In this document: piece after piece, positions 1 through 10,742 of the stretch
Position numbering within the stretch: the first letter of the stretch is position 1
Layout of the letters: every line of letters begins with the position of its first letter
Assembly (NCBI RefSeq): GCF_043290135.1
Contig: NC_134703.1
Location: forward strand, 127,244,005 to 127,308,004
Length of the DNA stretch: 64,000 nt
Direction: 5' to 3'
Source of the DNA: Rhipicephalus microplus
Lineage: Eukaryota; Arthropoda; Arachnida; Ixodida; Ixodidae
Notes under the pieces: model-generated
The model's database searches: none
Told to the model about the DNA's origin: nothing
What the model saw: the letters and a program-made list of their open reading frames with translations, nothing else
Program-made: the position numbers and the translations under genes

Positions 1-430
1 TGTTTGTTTTAGTGTAGTGCCAATTTATTTTGAATAAACCGGTTGGTTGCTTGCGTTTATCAACTCTGACCATATCATTTACTAGCAGTGTTGACTGACT
101 ATTACCTCTGAATGTTAAGGCTGTGTCAATGCAGGAGAAGTTCCACTTAGTTTGTGAGCGTTGCGTCTCACATGCCGCCTTGATCACGGAAAGCACGGTC
201 GGGCTCTCTGAATGACGACAGTCTGCTCATCGTTGTTTACGTCCAGCTCGAGCTAATGACCGACCTACTGCTAGTGCGTCCTGACTTACTATCTCCCCGT
301 GACGTCAAACTGCCATGACGCATCAATAATAAGGTACCCTTTCGATTTTGAAGCCAAAAGTGGTTTCTTTAAGGTAGTTGTATTGAAAGCGTATCTGATG
401 CATTCCCAGGCACCATAACACTCTTTTTAA
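1..430. other. non-coding, no feature seen
   Basis: No coding frame with recognisable content, RNA gene or repeat boundary was found here. Ordinary mixed-composition DNA up to the SINE target site. Confidence 0.5.
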
Positions 431-443
431 TGTTCTTGGTACC

Positions 444-682
444 ATAACTGATATGTGGGGTTTGACGTCCCAAAACCACCATATGGTTATGAGAGACGCC
501 GTAGTGGAGGGCTCCGGAAATTTTGACCACTTGGGGTTCTTTAACGTGCGCCCAAATCTGAGCACACGGGCCTACAACATTTCCGCCTCCATCGTAAATG
601 AAGCCGCCGCGGCCGGGATTCGATCCCGTGACCTGCGGGTCAGCAGCCGAGTACCTTAGCCACTAGACCACCACGGCGGGGC
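444..682 (-). mobile_element. Ruka-like tRNA-derived SINE with TSD
   Basis: On the minus strand the unit starts at 682 with a tRNA-like head: an A-box TGGTCTAGTGGCTAAGG and a B-box GGATCGAATCCC. The family-specific body follows, including the GTGCACGTTAAAGAACCCC-like block (partly changed here) and GGAGCCCTCCACTACGGCG. Flanks 431-443 and 683-695 are a 13-bp duplication with one mismatch (TGTTCTTGGTACC / TGTTCTTGATACC), the product expected of target-primed insertion. The sequence matches what I remember of the tick Ruka SINE. The same unit recurs at 28500, 28922 and 39143. Small peptides read through it are not genes. Confidence 0.85.
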
Positions 683-844
683 TGTTCTTGATACCTGCGT
701 TTTCACTTATAGTGAAATCATGAAATATTAAATATTCGTGTAAGCACTCCTTTAACGGGACATTGTTTTATGCCGGGATCCAGCAAAACTTCATTGGCCT
801 GTATCTGTCACGGAAATGACGTCGAAAAATGCAAATGAACAGAC

Positions 845-945
845 GGTAAAAAAAGGTTTGAAAAACTCCATCAACGGGAGTCAAACCCATGAGCTCTCCG
901 TTCGCAACAACAGATGCCCGGAACGTTATCCACTGCGCCACGGTC
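845..945 (-). mobile_element. tRNA-like SINE head (second family)
   Basis: Read on the minus strand from 945: an A-box-like TGGCGCAGTGG and, about 55 bases on, a B-box-like GGGTTTGACTCCC, followed by an A-rich stretch. The spacing fits a tRNA-derived Pol III promoter, but the acceptor stem does not close, so it is a SINE or tRNA pseudogene and not a functional tRNA. Its 5' end abuts the A-tail of the neighbouring LINE exactly. Confidence 0.55.
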
Positions 946-1440
946 TTTTTTTTTTCTTTGATGCTTTATTGCCTGTTCAGAGGTGAGTGCATCAAACCAC
1001 AAGCTTAACAGAATCAAGCAGTGACAGTGCTACGAGAGGGACACAAATTAAAATTTCCGAAGTGCTCCCAAGGGGTATACCCCCCACAACCACACAGGTA
1101 CAATTACTTGAGCGTTCTGCAGTTCGACAAACTTGGCCATATATTCACAGAATACATTCGTGCAGGCCGTGCATCCTGATCGGAGTAAAATCCCGCCATA
1201 CAGGCTCACCATAAACAGTGAAGGCCACTTAGCATAATCAAATCAAAAGGCATTCCCTCTTCGCCAACCATTGGAAGAGCTCTTATACCATAAGAATTTA
1301 AACGTAATTCCTTCTTCATCGTCCTTTGAAGTACGTCCCAAAAATAAACTCCATCCGAACAATGTAAGAAAATATGGTCTATAGTTACCTTTTTTTTTTT
1401 TTGCGGATAACGCAATATGTCCTTCAAGGTGAGTAAAAAC
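946..1440 (-). mobile_element. LINE 3' end (zf-RVT-like C-terminus, A-tail)
   Basis: The minus strand encodes the C-terminal part of a LINE ORF2: a frame around 1427-1206 has the TIDHIFLHC...FWDVLQR pattern typical of the zinc-binding zf-RVT domain after reverse transcriptase. A GLHCLW...RPAR-type tail follows, broken by a stop near 1206. Downstream lie AATAAA (complement of 963-972) and an A-run (T946-T955 on +). There is a run of T at about 1390 and the frame is shifted there. This is a dead, truncated insertion. The upstream coding piece lies inverted at 1485-1640. Confidence 0.65.
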
Positions 1441-1484
1441 CATGGTCTGCTTCAAATTAGTATTTGTTTTCAGTGACTCGCAAA

Positions 1485-1640
1485 ATGTTAAAAAATGTGC
1501 GTGATCTTGTTCTACCTGAACCTCTGTATCGTGCCATCTACACTGGAGGTCAAGGGCAACATGTGCTTAAGCGAGTGAAAAGAATGCAAGTGGCTCCTGC
1601 CGTGAAGTCCTCTTTTTTTTCCCCTTCACACGGCTACATT
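1485..1640 (+). pseudogene. inverted 5' piece of the same LINE ORF2
   Basis: The plus-strand frame encodes a segment with LVLPEPLYRAIYTGGQGQ and RMQVAPAVKSSFF, which looks like the ORF2 stretch that normally lies just before the zf-RVT region encoded on the minus strand at 1440-946. Opposite orientation of adjacent ORF segments is the expected product of twin priming during LINE insertion. The homology is from memory of LINE ORF2 patterns, so confidence is moderate. The open frame continues to 1811 but loses LINE-like content. Confidence 0.45.
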
Positions 1641-3938
1641 ATGCAATACGCCGCGCTTACTCACTATAAAGGCTTTACAAACGCTCGTTTAATGCCACAC
1701 TTTCTGCTCACATGTACTCTTGGTCGGCTTAGGGTGGTGGCGCCGCCTCAAAGTGCTCTCCTCACAATTTTCAGGGTGGTGTCGCCGTCTGGAACCGGTA
1801 AAATTAAGTAATGCATCATGACCGTGGCCTCCGCAACAATATCTCCTGCAATGCGCCGTTGTTAACGCATCCGCCCGTTTCGGGACGTTTCCAATGTGAA
1901 AAGTTCAGTTTTTTCAAAGCCTCAAAGATCTGCGAGGAGGCCACCTTAAACCTTGGCCTGGCTCACAGCATCTATACCCACATAAAAAATATATCTCTGC
2001 CACGCAAGCCTGCCTCGCCTGGTAATAAGACCGCATTCTTTGCTTACGCTCGCCTCGAGTGAAATCGTGGCCGATAGCGCGTTGCATTTCCCTCTAGTCC
2101 AGCCGGGATGTATACAATAACTCTAAACATGCCGCAGGATAGAGACCCTAGTCCAAGTTTTGCGTCCAATCAGTGACGCTATTTTGGTTGTCACACCACT
2201 TTCGCTGACTATATACGCTCTTTCCGCTTACTATAGTAGCAACCACGATGGTTTGATTAATCACTTACCATGGGTGTTAGTCGCTTTGATTGCGATTTGC
2301 CACGAGCGTCCAGGTGTGTTTATCCGAGATAAATTGTGCTATAGCTGCCTAACGCCAACAGATATTGCGCAACCTCTCTTATACATCAATATACACTAAA
2401 CATTCAGCTACTTGTGTAAGAACACGTTTTACTATCGTGTTATACCGAATCCTATGAGGGAGGGATCAGCCATGCTTTTTTTTTTCATATATATCAACTG
2501 CGGGATTATTTCGAAGGCTGTGTTTCGTACGTAATGAATATTCTTCATTTAGTGCGAATAGGTGTCAGTGCCTTAATTACAACGTTGCTTCCACCCATGG
2601 CGTGTTCGTTGCTTGCGATTGAAACATATTAACCACACAACGAAGGCTAATCAACAGAGGTTCCCCGAAACGTACCTTCTGAATGCGAGAAACGTAACTT
2701 TTTACTAGCATCTATGGCCACAAGATTGTATTGCCATTGTGGTTGTAATTTATTTTTAAGTACGAAAATTTCCAGCTTAATTTGAGGACTGTCGTTTCGT
2801 ACAAGTAATCGTTGGCCCTTGACTCATTGGACAAGTGCAAACTTCTGCCGTAAAGATGTCTGTAATATTTCTCTCTGTACATCAGGATCACAACGCAGAA
2901 CTGTCGCAGGCAGAGTATAAGAGTACTGTAGAGTACTTTATTTTATTTACAATGAGCACATTACAAAGCTCACTGCAGGGGCAAGGGCTAAAGGCAATCA
3001 GCCTGACAAAGGCCCTTATCCCTCCGCAGTTCGTGATAAGCTTCGATATGAGCATAGACCGAAACAGGCAAAAATCAATACATTAGTTACATAAAAATTG
3101 GATACAAGTTGATTGCTAGTTTACATACAGAATTCACACAAAACCAAAGATAAAATGTTTACATAGCACGTTTGCAAAATTAGACGTGACTCACATGGAG
3201 ATACATAACCAAGCGAAATTGACACAAGAATTTAAACACAGTGAAACACAGAGTACATTTGGACGCACCGATATTAATCTGTACAATACTACAATGAAAA
3301 TACACGTTAGTGAATGATTTCAGGATTGGTCGAGGCATGAAACTCCACTTAAAAGTTTTGATAATGTGTACCAGACGTTAGTAAGAAGTTCTTTGTTTGT
3401 TTCTTAAAAGCTGCTTTGCTAGCCTTAAATTTCAATTTATTTTTGATAACGCATTTATCACGTCAGATGTTTAGTTCACAACACTTTGTTTTTCCATAAT
3501 TGGTTCGTGTTCTGGGTCTCACTTCAAAAGTTTCTTCACTAGATGGCCGCGATATTTGGGGGCTCGCTCCACCGATGCATACAGTTGTAGGGTCTGTCCC
3601 ATCAGCAGGTAACGAATCTCATTCTGCAACTCCATTCGTTAAAGATTGATTGCAGAGGTTAGCATAACAATTGCATGGAATCCACAAACTGCTAACCAAG
3701 TATGTTCTTTTGAAGCAATCACCAATTACTTTTAAGTGATTAATTCAAACATGGGAGTGCTGTGGGAGTGTTACTAAGTACTACTTATGATGCAGCATTT
3801 CCACTTCAGAAACGCTCGCATGATAGACACACAAAAAATGTAGAAAGCCTTGGATAAATTGTTATCTTTACTGGCGCATTCAAGTAAAGAATAAGTTGTA
3901 CCATGATTTAATCCGTTCATGGAACGCAGATGCCTGAA
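1641..3938. other. non-coding, no gene recognised
   Basis: About 2.3 kb of AT-rich DNA. Several frames of 60-85 codons occur (for example 1811-2062 and 2835-3086), but none has motifs, clean starts or compositional support. No RNA gene or clear repeat boundary was seen. Confidence 0.5.
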
Positions 3939-3944
3939 CCAGAT

Positions 3945-5175
3945 ATAAGAAATACAGAAACGTCTTAAATTCAGAAATACGGAAAGCTAAACTAAACTAC
4001 AATGAAAAATTATTTGAAAGAATCCACAATGATCAGAGGAAATTATGGGCGGTCATAAATAGGCTCATGAACAGAAATAAGGGAGATATAGGACACACCA
4101 CTTAACAATTATTGGTGAGATATAGTGGTGAAAGGTGTGCATACTTCCTTGAAACGTAAAGCGGGACGGCTCAGTGCTCTCCCATAGTTGAGTATGAAGT
4201 ACTCGAAATCCTTGAACATTTTTTCTAAACGCACAAATGTTATGAATGAACGCTTCATAAATGTGGGCTCCTATGTTTCAACGGATGTAAATAGATATAC
4301 TGCTCCAACGACTGATAAGTTTACCATGTTTCATTCTATTTTTCTCCTAGCCACAGATTCGGCTGAAGTAGAAAACTTAATCGGTAAGCTTAAAATAATA
4401 TTGCATCAGGAATCGATGAAATGGGTTATGTCGAGTTGAAATTGATATCACCACTCATTTCTGACGTGTTGGCTTATATTATGATCCTCACCCTCATCCA
4501 CTAAAGGCGTGTTTCCCGAGCAGTTAAAGGTGGCAAAAGTGACTGCAGTACTTATGTGGAAACATAAATATTTTCGCTAACTATCGCCCTATATCTTCGC
4601 TTCCAACAATGACAAAAATTTTGAAGGGGTAAATTTGTATTGACTATCATGCTCATTTTTTAAGCATCAAATAATAACAAAAAGCAAGTCAAGAGTTTTA
4701 AAAAAATAAATCAACTGAACAAACGCTACTATACATTAAAGATAAGATAATCGAAAATATGGAAAACAAAAAATAAATACTCGGGCTTTTTGTCAATCTT
4801 CAAAACACGTTTGACTCCATGCGATTCAGACTATTGATTAATAAATTATCCAGATATAGGGTGCGTGGAGTAGTACTACAGTTGTTAAAACTTTACTTGG
4901 AAGCTAGCTACGAGTTTGTACAAATCAGCAATACATTATCTGCAAAAAATAAAATTAAACCAAGGAAGGCCCCAAGGGTCCATACTAGGCCCAGTATTGT
5001 TCCTTGCTTATATAAATGATATAGTCGATATACCTCATTGGATTGGATAAACTTTTATTTTGGTTCTCCAAAACACAGATCACTGTGTTGCGGGCCGCTC
5101 CCACGTGGATATACCTCATTCACCTTAACGTATTATGAACGCTGATGATACAAATCTGTTCTTTACATCAGGCTA
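3945..5175 (+). pseudogene. LINE ORF2 remnant, linker through RT ADD motif
   Basis: Relic of a multifunctional LINE protein (endonuclease plus reverse transcriptase that copies its own RNA at a nicked target). Visible order: YKKYRN linker, a KLWAVINRL block, a FINVG block, a LKVAKV / YRP-like block, an LLINKLSRYRVRG block, a GSILGP-like block altered near 4985, then ADD at about 5139. At least five stops or frameshifts separate these. The endonuclease domain is missing upstream. A 68-bp insertion splits it at 5040. Confidence 0.6.
5040..5107 (-). mobile_element. 68-bp retro-insertion with 13-bp TSD
   Basis: The 68 bases are flanked by a perfect 13-bp direct repeat GATATACCTCATT at 5027-5039 and 5108-5120. 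On the minus strand the insert ends with CAAAATAAAAG (a polyadenylation-like signal) and then TTTATCCAATCC, so it reads like the extreme 3' end of a retroelement inserted by target-primed reverse transcription. The parent family was not identified. Confidence 0.75.
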
Positions 5176-5206
5176 TTTATTATAACATTATTTATTATAC
5201 TATTTA

Positions 5207-5247
5207 TTTTCGGTAGAAGGTATTTATTGAATACCTTCTACCGAAAA
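5207..5247. repeat. 18-bp palindrome at RTE 5' junction
   Basis: Arms 5207-5224 and 5230-5247 are perfect inverted repeats around a 5-base loop. The right arm is genuine RTE coding sequence (TFYRK codons), so the left arm is an inverted duplicate made at the 5' junction, as in snap-back or twin-primed insertion. Confidence 0.8.
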
Positions 5248-7472
5248 CGAGGAAACCGCAAGTGGACATGGAGGAGCCCTAATGGAGAAAATAAGAACGA
5301 AATAAACTTTATAATGAGGGCACACCCAGGCATCGTGCAAGGTGTGGAAGTGGTTGGCAAGGTAGGATGCAGTGACCATAGAATGGTCTCGAATACAGTC
5401 TCGAATTCGCCTATACTTTAACGAGGAACGACAGAAACTGATACGCAAAAAGCCAACCAATGAGCTAGCACTGAGAGGGAAAGCACAGGAATTCTGAGTC
5501 TCGCTTCAGAACAGGTACTCGGCTCTTAGTAAGGAAACCAACCTTAGCATAGATACAATGAATGATAATCTGACGAGTATTATTACGCAGTGTTCAGTGG
5601 AAGTTGGAGGCAGGGTAGTTAGACAGGACACTGTCAAGCTTTCCCAGGAAACGAAGAATCTCATTAAGAAGCGTCAAATCATGAAAGTCTCAAGTACAAC
5701 AGACAAAATAGAACTGACAGAGCTTTCGAAGTTTATTAATAGGCGTAAGGTATGCGAGGTAAAAAGGTATAACATGGAGAGAATCGAACGCGCTCTTAAA
5801 AAGGAGGAAGCGTCAAAGCAGTGAAGAGGAAACTTGGGATAGGCAAAAATCGTATGTATGCACAAAGGGACAAAGAAGGCAAAATAACTACCAATATGGA
5901 TAGGATAGTTAAAATAGCGAAGGGGTTTTACAGAGATCAGTACAGTAGCCGGCACTACCACGACCTTAATACCATAAGAACTAGCCGTAAAATAGATGAC
6001 ACCCCACAAGTAATGATAGAAGAAGTCAGAAAAGCTTTGGAGAGCATGCAAAGAGGCAATGCCTCTGGTGAGGATCAGGTATCATCAGATCTGCTGAAAG
6101 ATGGAGGACAGATTGTGTTAGAAAAACTAGCCACCCTGTTTACGAGATGTCTCCTGACGGGAAGCGTACCAGAGTCTTGGAAGAATGATAACATCATCTT
6201 AATAAATAAGAAAGGAGATGACAAGGACTTGAAGAATTATAGGCCGATCAGTTTGCTCTCTGTATAGTATACAAGCTGTTTACAAAGGGAATTGCTGACA
6301 GAGTTAAGAAAACATTAGAATTCAATCAACCAAAGGAACAAACAGGATTTCGAACAGGCTAGTCAACAATCGACCACATTCATACTATCAATCAGGTAAT
6401 AGGGAAATGCTCAGAATATAACCAACCACTATACATAGTTTTCATAGATTACGAGAAGGCGTTTGATTCAGTAGAAATATCAGCCGTCATGCAGACATTG
6501 CAGAATCAGGGCGTCGATGAACTATATATAAACATCCTGGAAGAAATCTGCAATGGATCCATTGCTACCATAGTGCTTCATAAAGAAAGCAACAGAATAC
6601 CAATCAAGAAGGGTGTAAGGCAGGGGCACACAATCTCCCCAATGCTGTTTACCGCGTGCTTACAGGAGCTAGGTTTTCAGAAGCCTAGAATGGGAACAGT
6701 TAGGGATAAGAGTTAATGAAGAGTACCTTAGTAACCTGTGCTTCGCCGATAACATTGCATTGCTGAGTAACTCAAGGAACGAATTGCAACTCATGATTAC
6801 GGAGTTAGACAAGGAAAGCAGAAAGTTGGGTCTTAAAGTTAATCTGCAGAAAACGAAAGTAATGTACAACAACCTCAGAAGAGAGCAGCGCTTCGAGATT
6901 GGTAATAGTGCACTTCAAGTTGTAAAAGACTATGCCTATACTTGGGGCAGGTAATAACCACCGAGCCGAACCACGAGATTGAAGTAACTAGAAGAATAAG
7001 AATGGGGTGGAGCACATTTGGCAAGCACTCTCAAATTATAACAGGTAGATTGCCACTATCCTTTAAGAGGAAGGTATATAACAGCTGTATCTTGCCGGTA
7101 CTTAGCTACGGAGTAGGAACCTGGAGACTTACAAAGAGGGTTCAGCTTAAATTGAGGACAACGCAGCGAGCAATGGAAAGAAAACTGGTAGGTGTAACCT
7201 TAAGAGACAAGAAGAGAGCAGAGTGGATTAGAGAACAAACGGGGGTTAAGGATATCATAGTTGAAATCAAGAAGAGGAAATTGACATGGGCCGGGCATGT
7301 AGCGCGTAGACGGGATAACCGCTGGTCATTAAGGGTAACTAACTGGATTCCCAGAGAAGGCAAGCGGGTTAGGGGGAGACAGAAGTTTGCGGGTATAAAT
7401 TGGCAACAGCAAGCACAGGACCGGGTTAACTGGCGGAACATGGGAGAGGCCTTTGTCCTGCAGTGGACGTAA
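5221..7472 (+). pseudogene. RTE ORF2 remnant (endonuclease C-part, RT, C-terminal domain)
   Basis: In order: endonuclease C-terminus (WTWRSPNGENKNEI, SDHRMV); linker 5558-6050; the RT fingers block with [10 protein letters not shown] (6237-6266, frame breaks at 6267); FIDYEKAFDSVE (about 6440); GVRQGHTISPMLF (about 6615); and the catalytic box, which reads FADN, not FADD, near 6740. The C-terminal domain follows at 6942-7472 (STFGKHSQI, YGVGTWRLTKR, WAGHVARR). The Asp-to-Asn change in the catalytic pair, a stop near 6359 and several frameshifts make it inactive. The family enzyme would nick DNA and reverse transcribe the LINE RNA. Confidence 0.75.
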
Positions 7473-7504
7473 TCAGGCTGATGATGTTGATGATGTTTTA
7501 TTAT

Positions 7505-8182
7505 CATTTCAAGTAAGCGTGAATAACTACCTAAGTCATTTTCCTAATTGGTTAAAGCAGAATGAACTGCGCGTGAATGCGAAAAAACCTATATGATATT
7601 CCGGCCTATAAACAAACCTATCAGTAACATAACTGTAAAATTTGAAGAAAATTGCATTGCATATGTTAGGGCAAAAAAAATCTTGGCGTGTGGTTTCAGG
7701 AGGAGTTAAATTGTAACACACTGGAAATTGGAATTACTGCACTGGCACGCATAGTTGGTTGCTTCTTCAGAACAATGCACCTAATTCCACTAAGGTTAAA
7801 AATACGTATGTACTACGTGCTTTTCCACACCAAAGCGCCTTATGGGATGCTAGCTTGGGAAACAACATCGCAAAGAAATTACCAAGAGCTTATATCCATA
7901 CAAAAGAAAATACTGCGTTGTTTCGAAAAATACATAAATAACATAGAGGACTTGCGAACTGCTCCATTATTCATCGAACATTCCTTGCTCAGGGTCAAAC
8001 AATTATATTTCATTAAATTGCTCCGGTTAATTAAAAAGCACAAGTTATACGAGGAAAGTTGTGTCGAAACATTACCATTTGCGAGAACAAAAGAAGCGTG
8101 TGTAATCGCTTCGTATTCCGTTCCGACAGTTTCCTGCCTGGGCGTTATGGGGAAAACTCGAACGTTGAAAGCCGGGCACTAA
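7505..8182 (+). pseudogene. C-terminal part of the older CR1/L2-like LINE ORF2
   Basis: Resumes directly after the RTE insertion: WLKQNELRVNAKK (palm/thumb), an ILGVWFQEELN block, then an open frame to 8182 with VLFHTKAPYGMLAWE and an IQKKILRC...TAPLF block. This pattern follows RT in CR1/L2/Jockey-type LINEs. Frameshifts occur near 7590 and 7680. Confidence 0.6.
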
Positions 8183-8190
8183 GGACTCGG

Positions 8191-10504
8191 CGTCACTCAG
8201 TAAATAAAGAATCCGTATAATGCTATAGATTATGTGCATGCTATATACATGGCTGAAGCTGTAGGTTTTGACGGTGCGTAAGCATGCTCTTTATTTTACT
8301 GTCCTTGTGTTGTGATGTGCTTTATCCTGATTAGGTATGACTCCCCTGGAATTACACAACGTCATGTTTCCACATGCATTCTATGGTTGCACTCAGGTAC
8401 CTTGCGAACGCAATAACTTGACATCAACCGACACATTTGCACAGCGCACGAAAAAATGAGGACAGGAGAGAGCACATAACATAGGCACTGACTTTATCTT
8501 CAAGGTTGTGCTTGATCTTGCTGCATGATCTGTTCCGTTAAGATAGAAAAGATAGATATACATAAGCATCTATCTGATCAGCCCGTACAAATAATGTCGG
8601 GACTGGTGGGGTACATACAAATTTACGTTCGCTTTGAAACAGACGTACATGTTGAACATTGCATAAACGTGGTCGTGCAGTGCGACTATAGAAAACTAGG
8701 GTGTTTTATTGCTAAACAGGAGGTCGCAGAATAAAAATAATGACTACTCCAAGCCTATTTTAATCATGTGAAAACGCCCATTTACCATAGTCAAATTACT
8801 TCGCAGTCCGTCCACTGCTACCTTAAAATCAGGTCGTGGTTTTTTCACGTAAAAACCTGATACATCTATTTTTAGTTTTTACAACCTTTCGCTGCATTCC
8901 CAGATATGTTCCCGAAATTATGTTAATTGGTCCAAAAGCATTCAAATATACATTTTGCTGACGCAGTGCATTCCTCTTTTCTGGTAACTGTTCCCGCAAC
9001 GTTTGTCTGGAATCATCGCGAGTAACTCTGGCCAAGGACTGTGTTCATGCTCTCTGTTTTCGCTCCCTAATAACCACTGCAGCTCCGGCTGCGAGCACTT
9101 CATTAAGCATGAAACCTTATTCTAATTACGCCGCCGCACACACGAATGCGGGCAAGAGAAAAGGAGGAGCCCGGCCGCAGCTTCAACGGTATACACCTAG
9201 CGTGGGCGAGTCAGCGAGAGAGGAGGCCCCAATTGATTCCTATGCCTAGGGTACATCATCGTGATGAAAACACGAGCCTCGCCGGAGAGAGCCAAAACAA
9301 ATCCACCCGAGGTACTCGTGTGGAATGAAAGCGCCCCGCACGCCGATTCCTAATGAAAGTGCCTCACGTGGCGCACGCCTCCAGCCCGTGGGCCGCGCTC
9401 GGTTGAAAACGCACCCGGACTCCCCCAGGACAGTGCATTCACAGGGGCGTCGGCTGCAGGCGTTGTCACGACGGGCTGCGATCCCGTTAGAGCTCTTGCA
9501 CCGGGTACGCGGATCCTTGTGGCCACCCTGTGCGGCGACATTCTGTACGCAAGCTATGCGAAGTTTACTCTGTGGAAACTGATGCAGCTTGGAAACGTGG
9601 CCAGTGCCACACAAGTCTCGCTGAGAATCTAACGCAAACACCAGCGAACAAAAAATGCTGATCTTCGTGCCCACTTAGATATCCGTGCGTGTCCCAAACA
9701 TGTGAAGTTTTTTTTGCAGGACTCAGTGAGAGCCATAGAGGTAATGTTTCACTAGCACACTCTTCAAAAAGAAAGGTAGTATGCTTGCTAACTTCGTATA
9801 GTGTAAGTGCATGTTGTTACGGCGAGCGTAGTTAGTTACTTATACTACCCTTGTCCTACCTGATATTATTAGTAATAGTTTCCACGCTTGTCACCAATAC
9901 CTAGAGGCAGTAAAATATTGGTTATCCGAAAAATTTGGCAGATCCCACGTACCTTGGAAATCGACGTCATGCGAAGCATGCGGAGGGAGGCGACTGTAAT
10001 GTAAATCTTAGTGAGCGAAACATTAAGAAATGACGCTAAAGATATCTAAAATGTTGTACGCACATACATATGTTAAGCAGTCGCATCTTTATTGTAGCGT
10101 AACGACGCCAACGGCAAGATGAATATTAGCAACACCAGCAGTGGTATGCTGAATGCAGTATGCCAAGCCAGACATGCAGGATGGCGACCATGGACGCTTT
10201 AAATGATCTTCAATGAATGGCGCTTCTCTACAATTACCGTTATCTCGACATGACGGCTGTATACGTATGTACTGTATATATTATTGGATACCCAGCACTG
10301 CAACAACAATGGGCGTTTCACCAAGATTATATCTAGTCTACTTGAAAAGCTGTTCCGATTCTGGGCCTGTCCTGTCCATGCATCTGTCCGTTCATCCATG
10401 CGTCCACGCGTCCATCCATCCGTCCATCCATCTGTTCTTCCTTCTATCTACTGTCCTACTGTCTGTACGCACGTTCGCCTGTTCACTCATCCGTAATTCC
10501 GTCC
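8191..10504. other. non-coding, GC-rich patch at 9140-9690
   Basis: No recognisable gene. The interval 9140-9690 is CpG-rich, with several overlapping frames on both strands (up to 142 codons, minus), as expected from GC content alone. A (TCCA)n-like stretch lies at 10374-10440. The rest is unremarkable. Confidence 0.5.
10374..10440. repeat. degenerate (TCCA/TCCG)n microsatellite
   Basis: Imperfect tetranucleotide array of CCATCCATCCGTCC-type units. Short reading frames across it are repeat artefacts. Confidence 0.7.
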
Positions 10505-10613
10505 GTGCGTTCGTCCTTTATACCAGTCGGCGACTTCAACCTAGACGTTATGGACCTTACGACCTATAGCTTCGCCCACTCGTCCTCATTCGTGCACTTC
10601 GTGGAGATGCACT
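10505..10613 (+). pseudogene. possible LINE endonuclease scrap (GDFNLDV)
   Basis: The frame contains VGDFNLDVMDL, which matches the GDFN core of the apurinic-endonuclease domain of many LINEs, and continues open up to the RTE insertion point at 10614. Only about 35 codons are readable and nothing clearly continues on the far side (after 19427). Could be chance. Confidence 0.3.
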
Positions 10614-10621
10614 CATTTTCC

Positions 10622-10623
<2 letters not shown>

Positions 10624-10676
<53 letters not shown>
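10624..10676 (-). repeat. (TGA)n 3' tail of the RTE LINE
   Basis: (ATC)n on the plus strand, i.e. the trinucleotide tail typical of this RTE family's 3' end, lying directly between the LINE 3' UTR and the target duplication. Confidence 0.85.
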
Positions 10677-10742
10677 GCCTGACTACGTCCACTGCAGGAC
10701 AAAGGCCTCTCCCATGTTCCGCCAGTTAACCCGGTCCTGTGC

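Larger units (their letters stand above)
5184..7496 (+). mobile_element. 5'-truncated RTE-type LINE nested in the older LINE
   Basis: Plus-strand RTE element, truncated within the endonuclease domain (NTFYRKRGNRKWTWR at about 5229) and ending in the diagnostic GTCAGGCTGATGATG-type tail (here AATCAGGCTGATGATG, 7472-7490). An 8-bp direct repeat TTTATTAT at 5176-5183 and 7497-7504 brackets it. Removing the insert brings the host LINE frame back into register after its ADD motif. The 5' junction carries a short inverted copy of the element's own first bases. Confidence 0.75.
3939..8190 (+). mobile_element. decayed CR1/L2/Jockey-like LINE, interrupted
   Basis: Pieces of one LINE ORF2 lie in order on the plus strand. 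They are the endonuclease-RT linker (3945-4110, RYKKYRNVLNSEIRKAK pattern), the pre-RT region (4188-4439, INVGSYVSTDVNR), the NYRP-like region near 4580, an FDSMRF...LINKLSRY segment (4800-4930) and the catalytic ADDTNLFF motif (5139-5162). After the inserted RTE element, the thumb and C-terminal part follows (7505-8182). Each piece carries stops and frameshifts. Clade assignment among CR1, L2 and Jockey is not resolved by eye. No poly-A or microsatellite 3' tail was identified past 8190. Confidence 0.65.
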
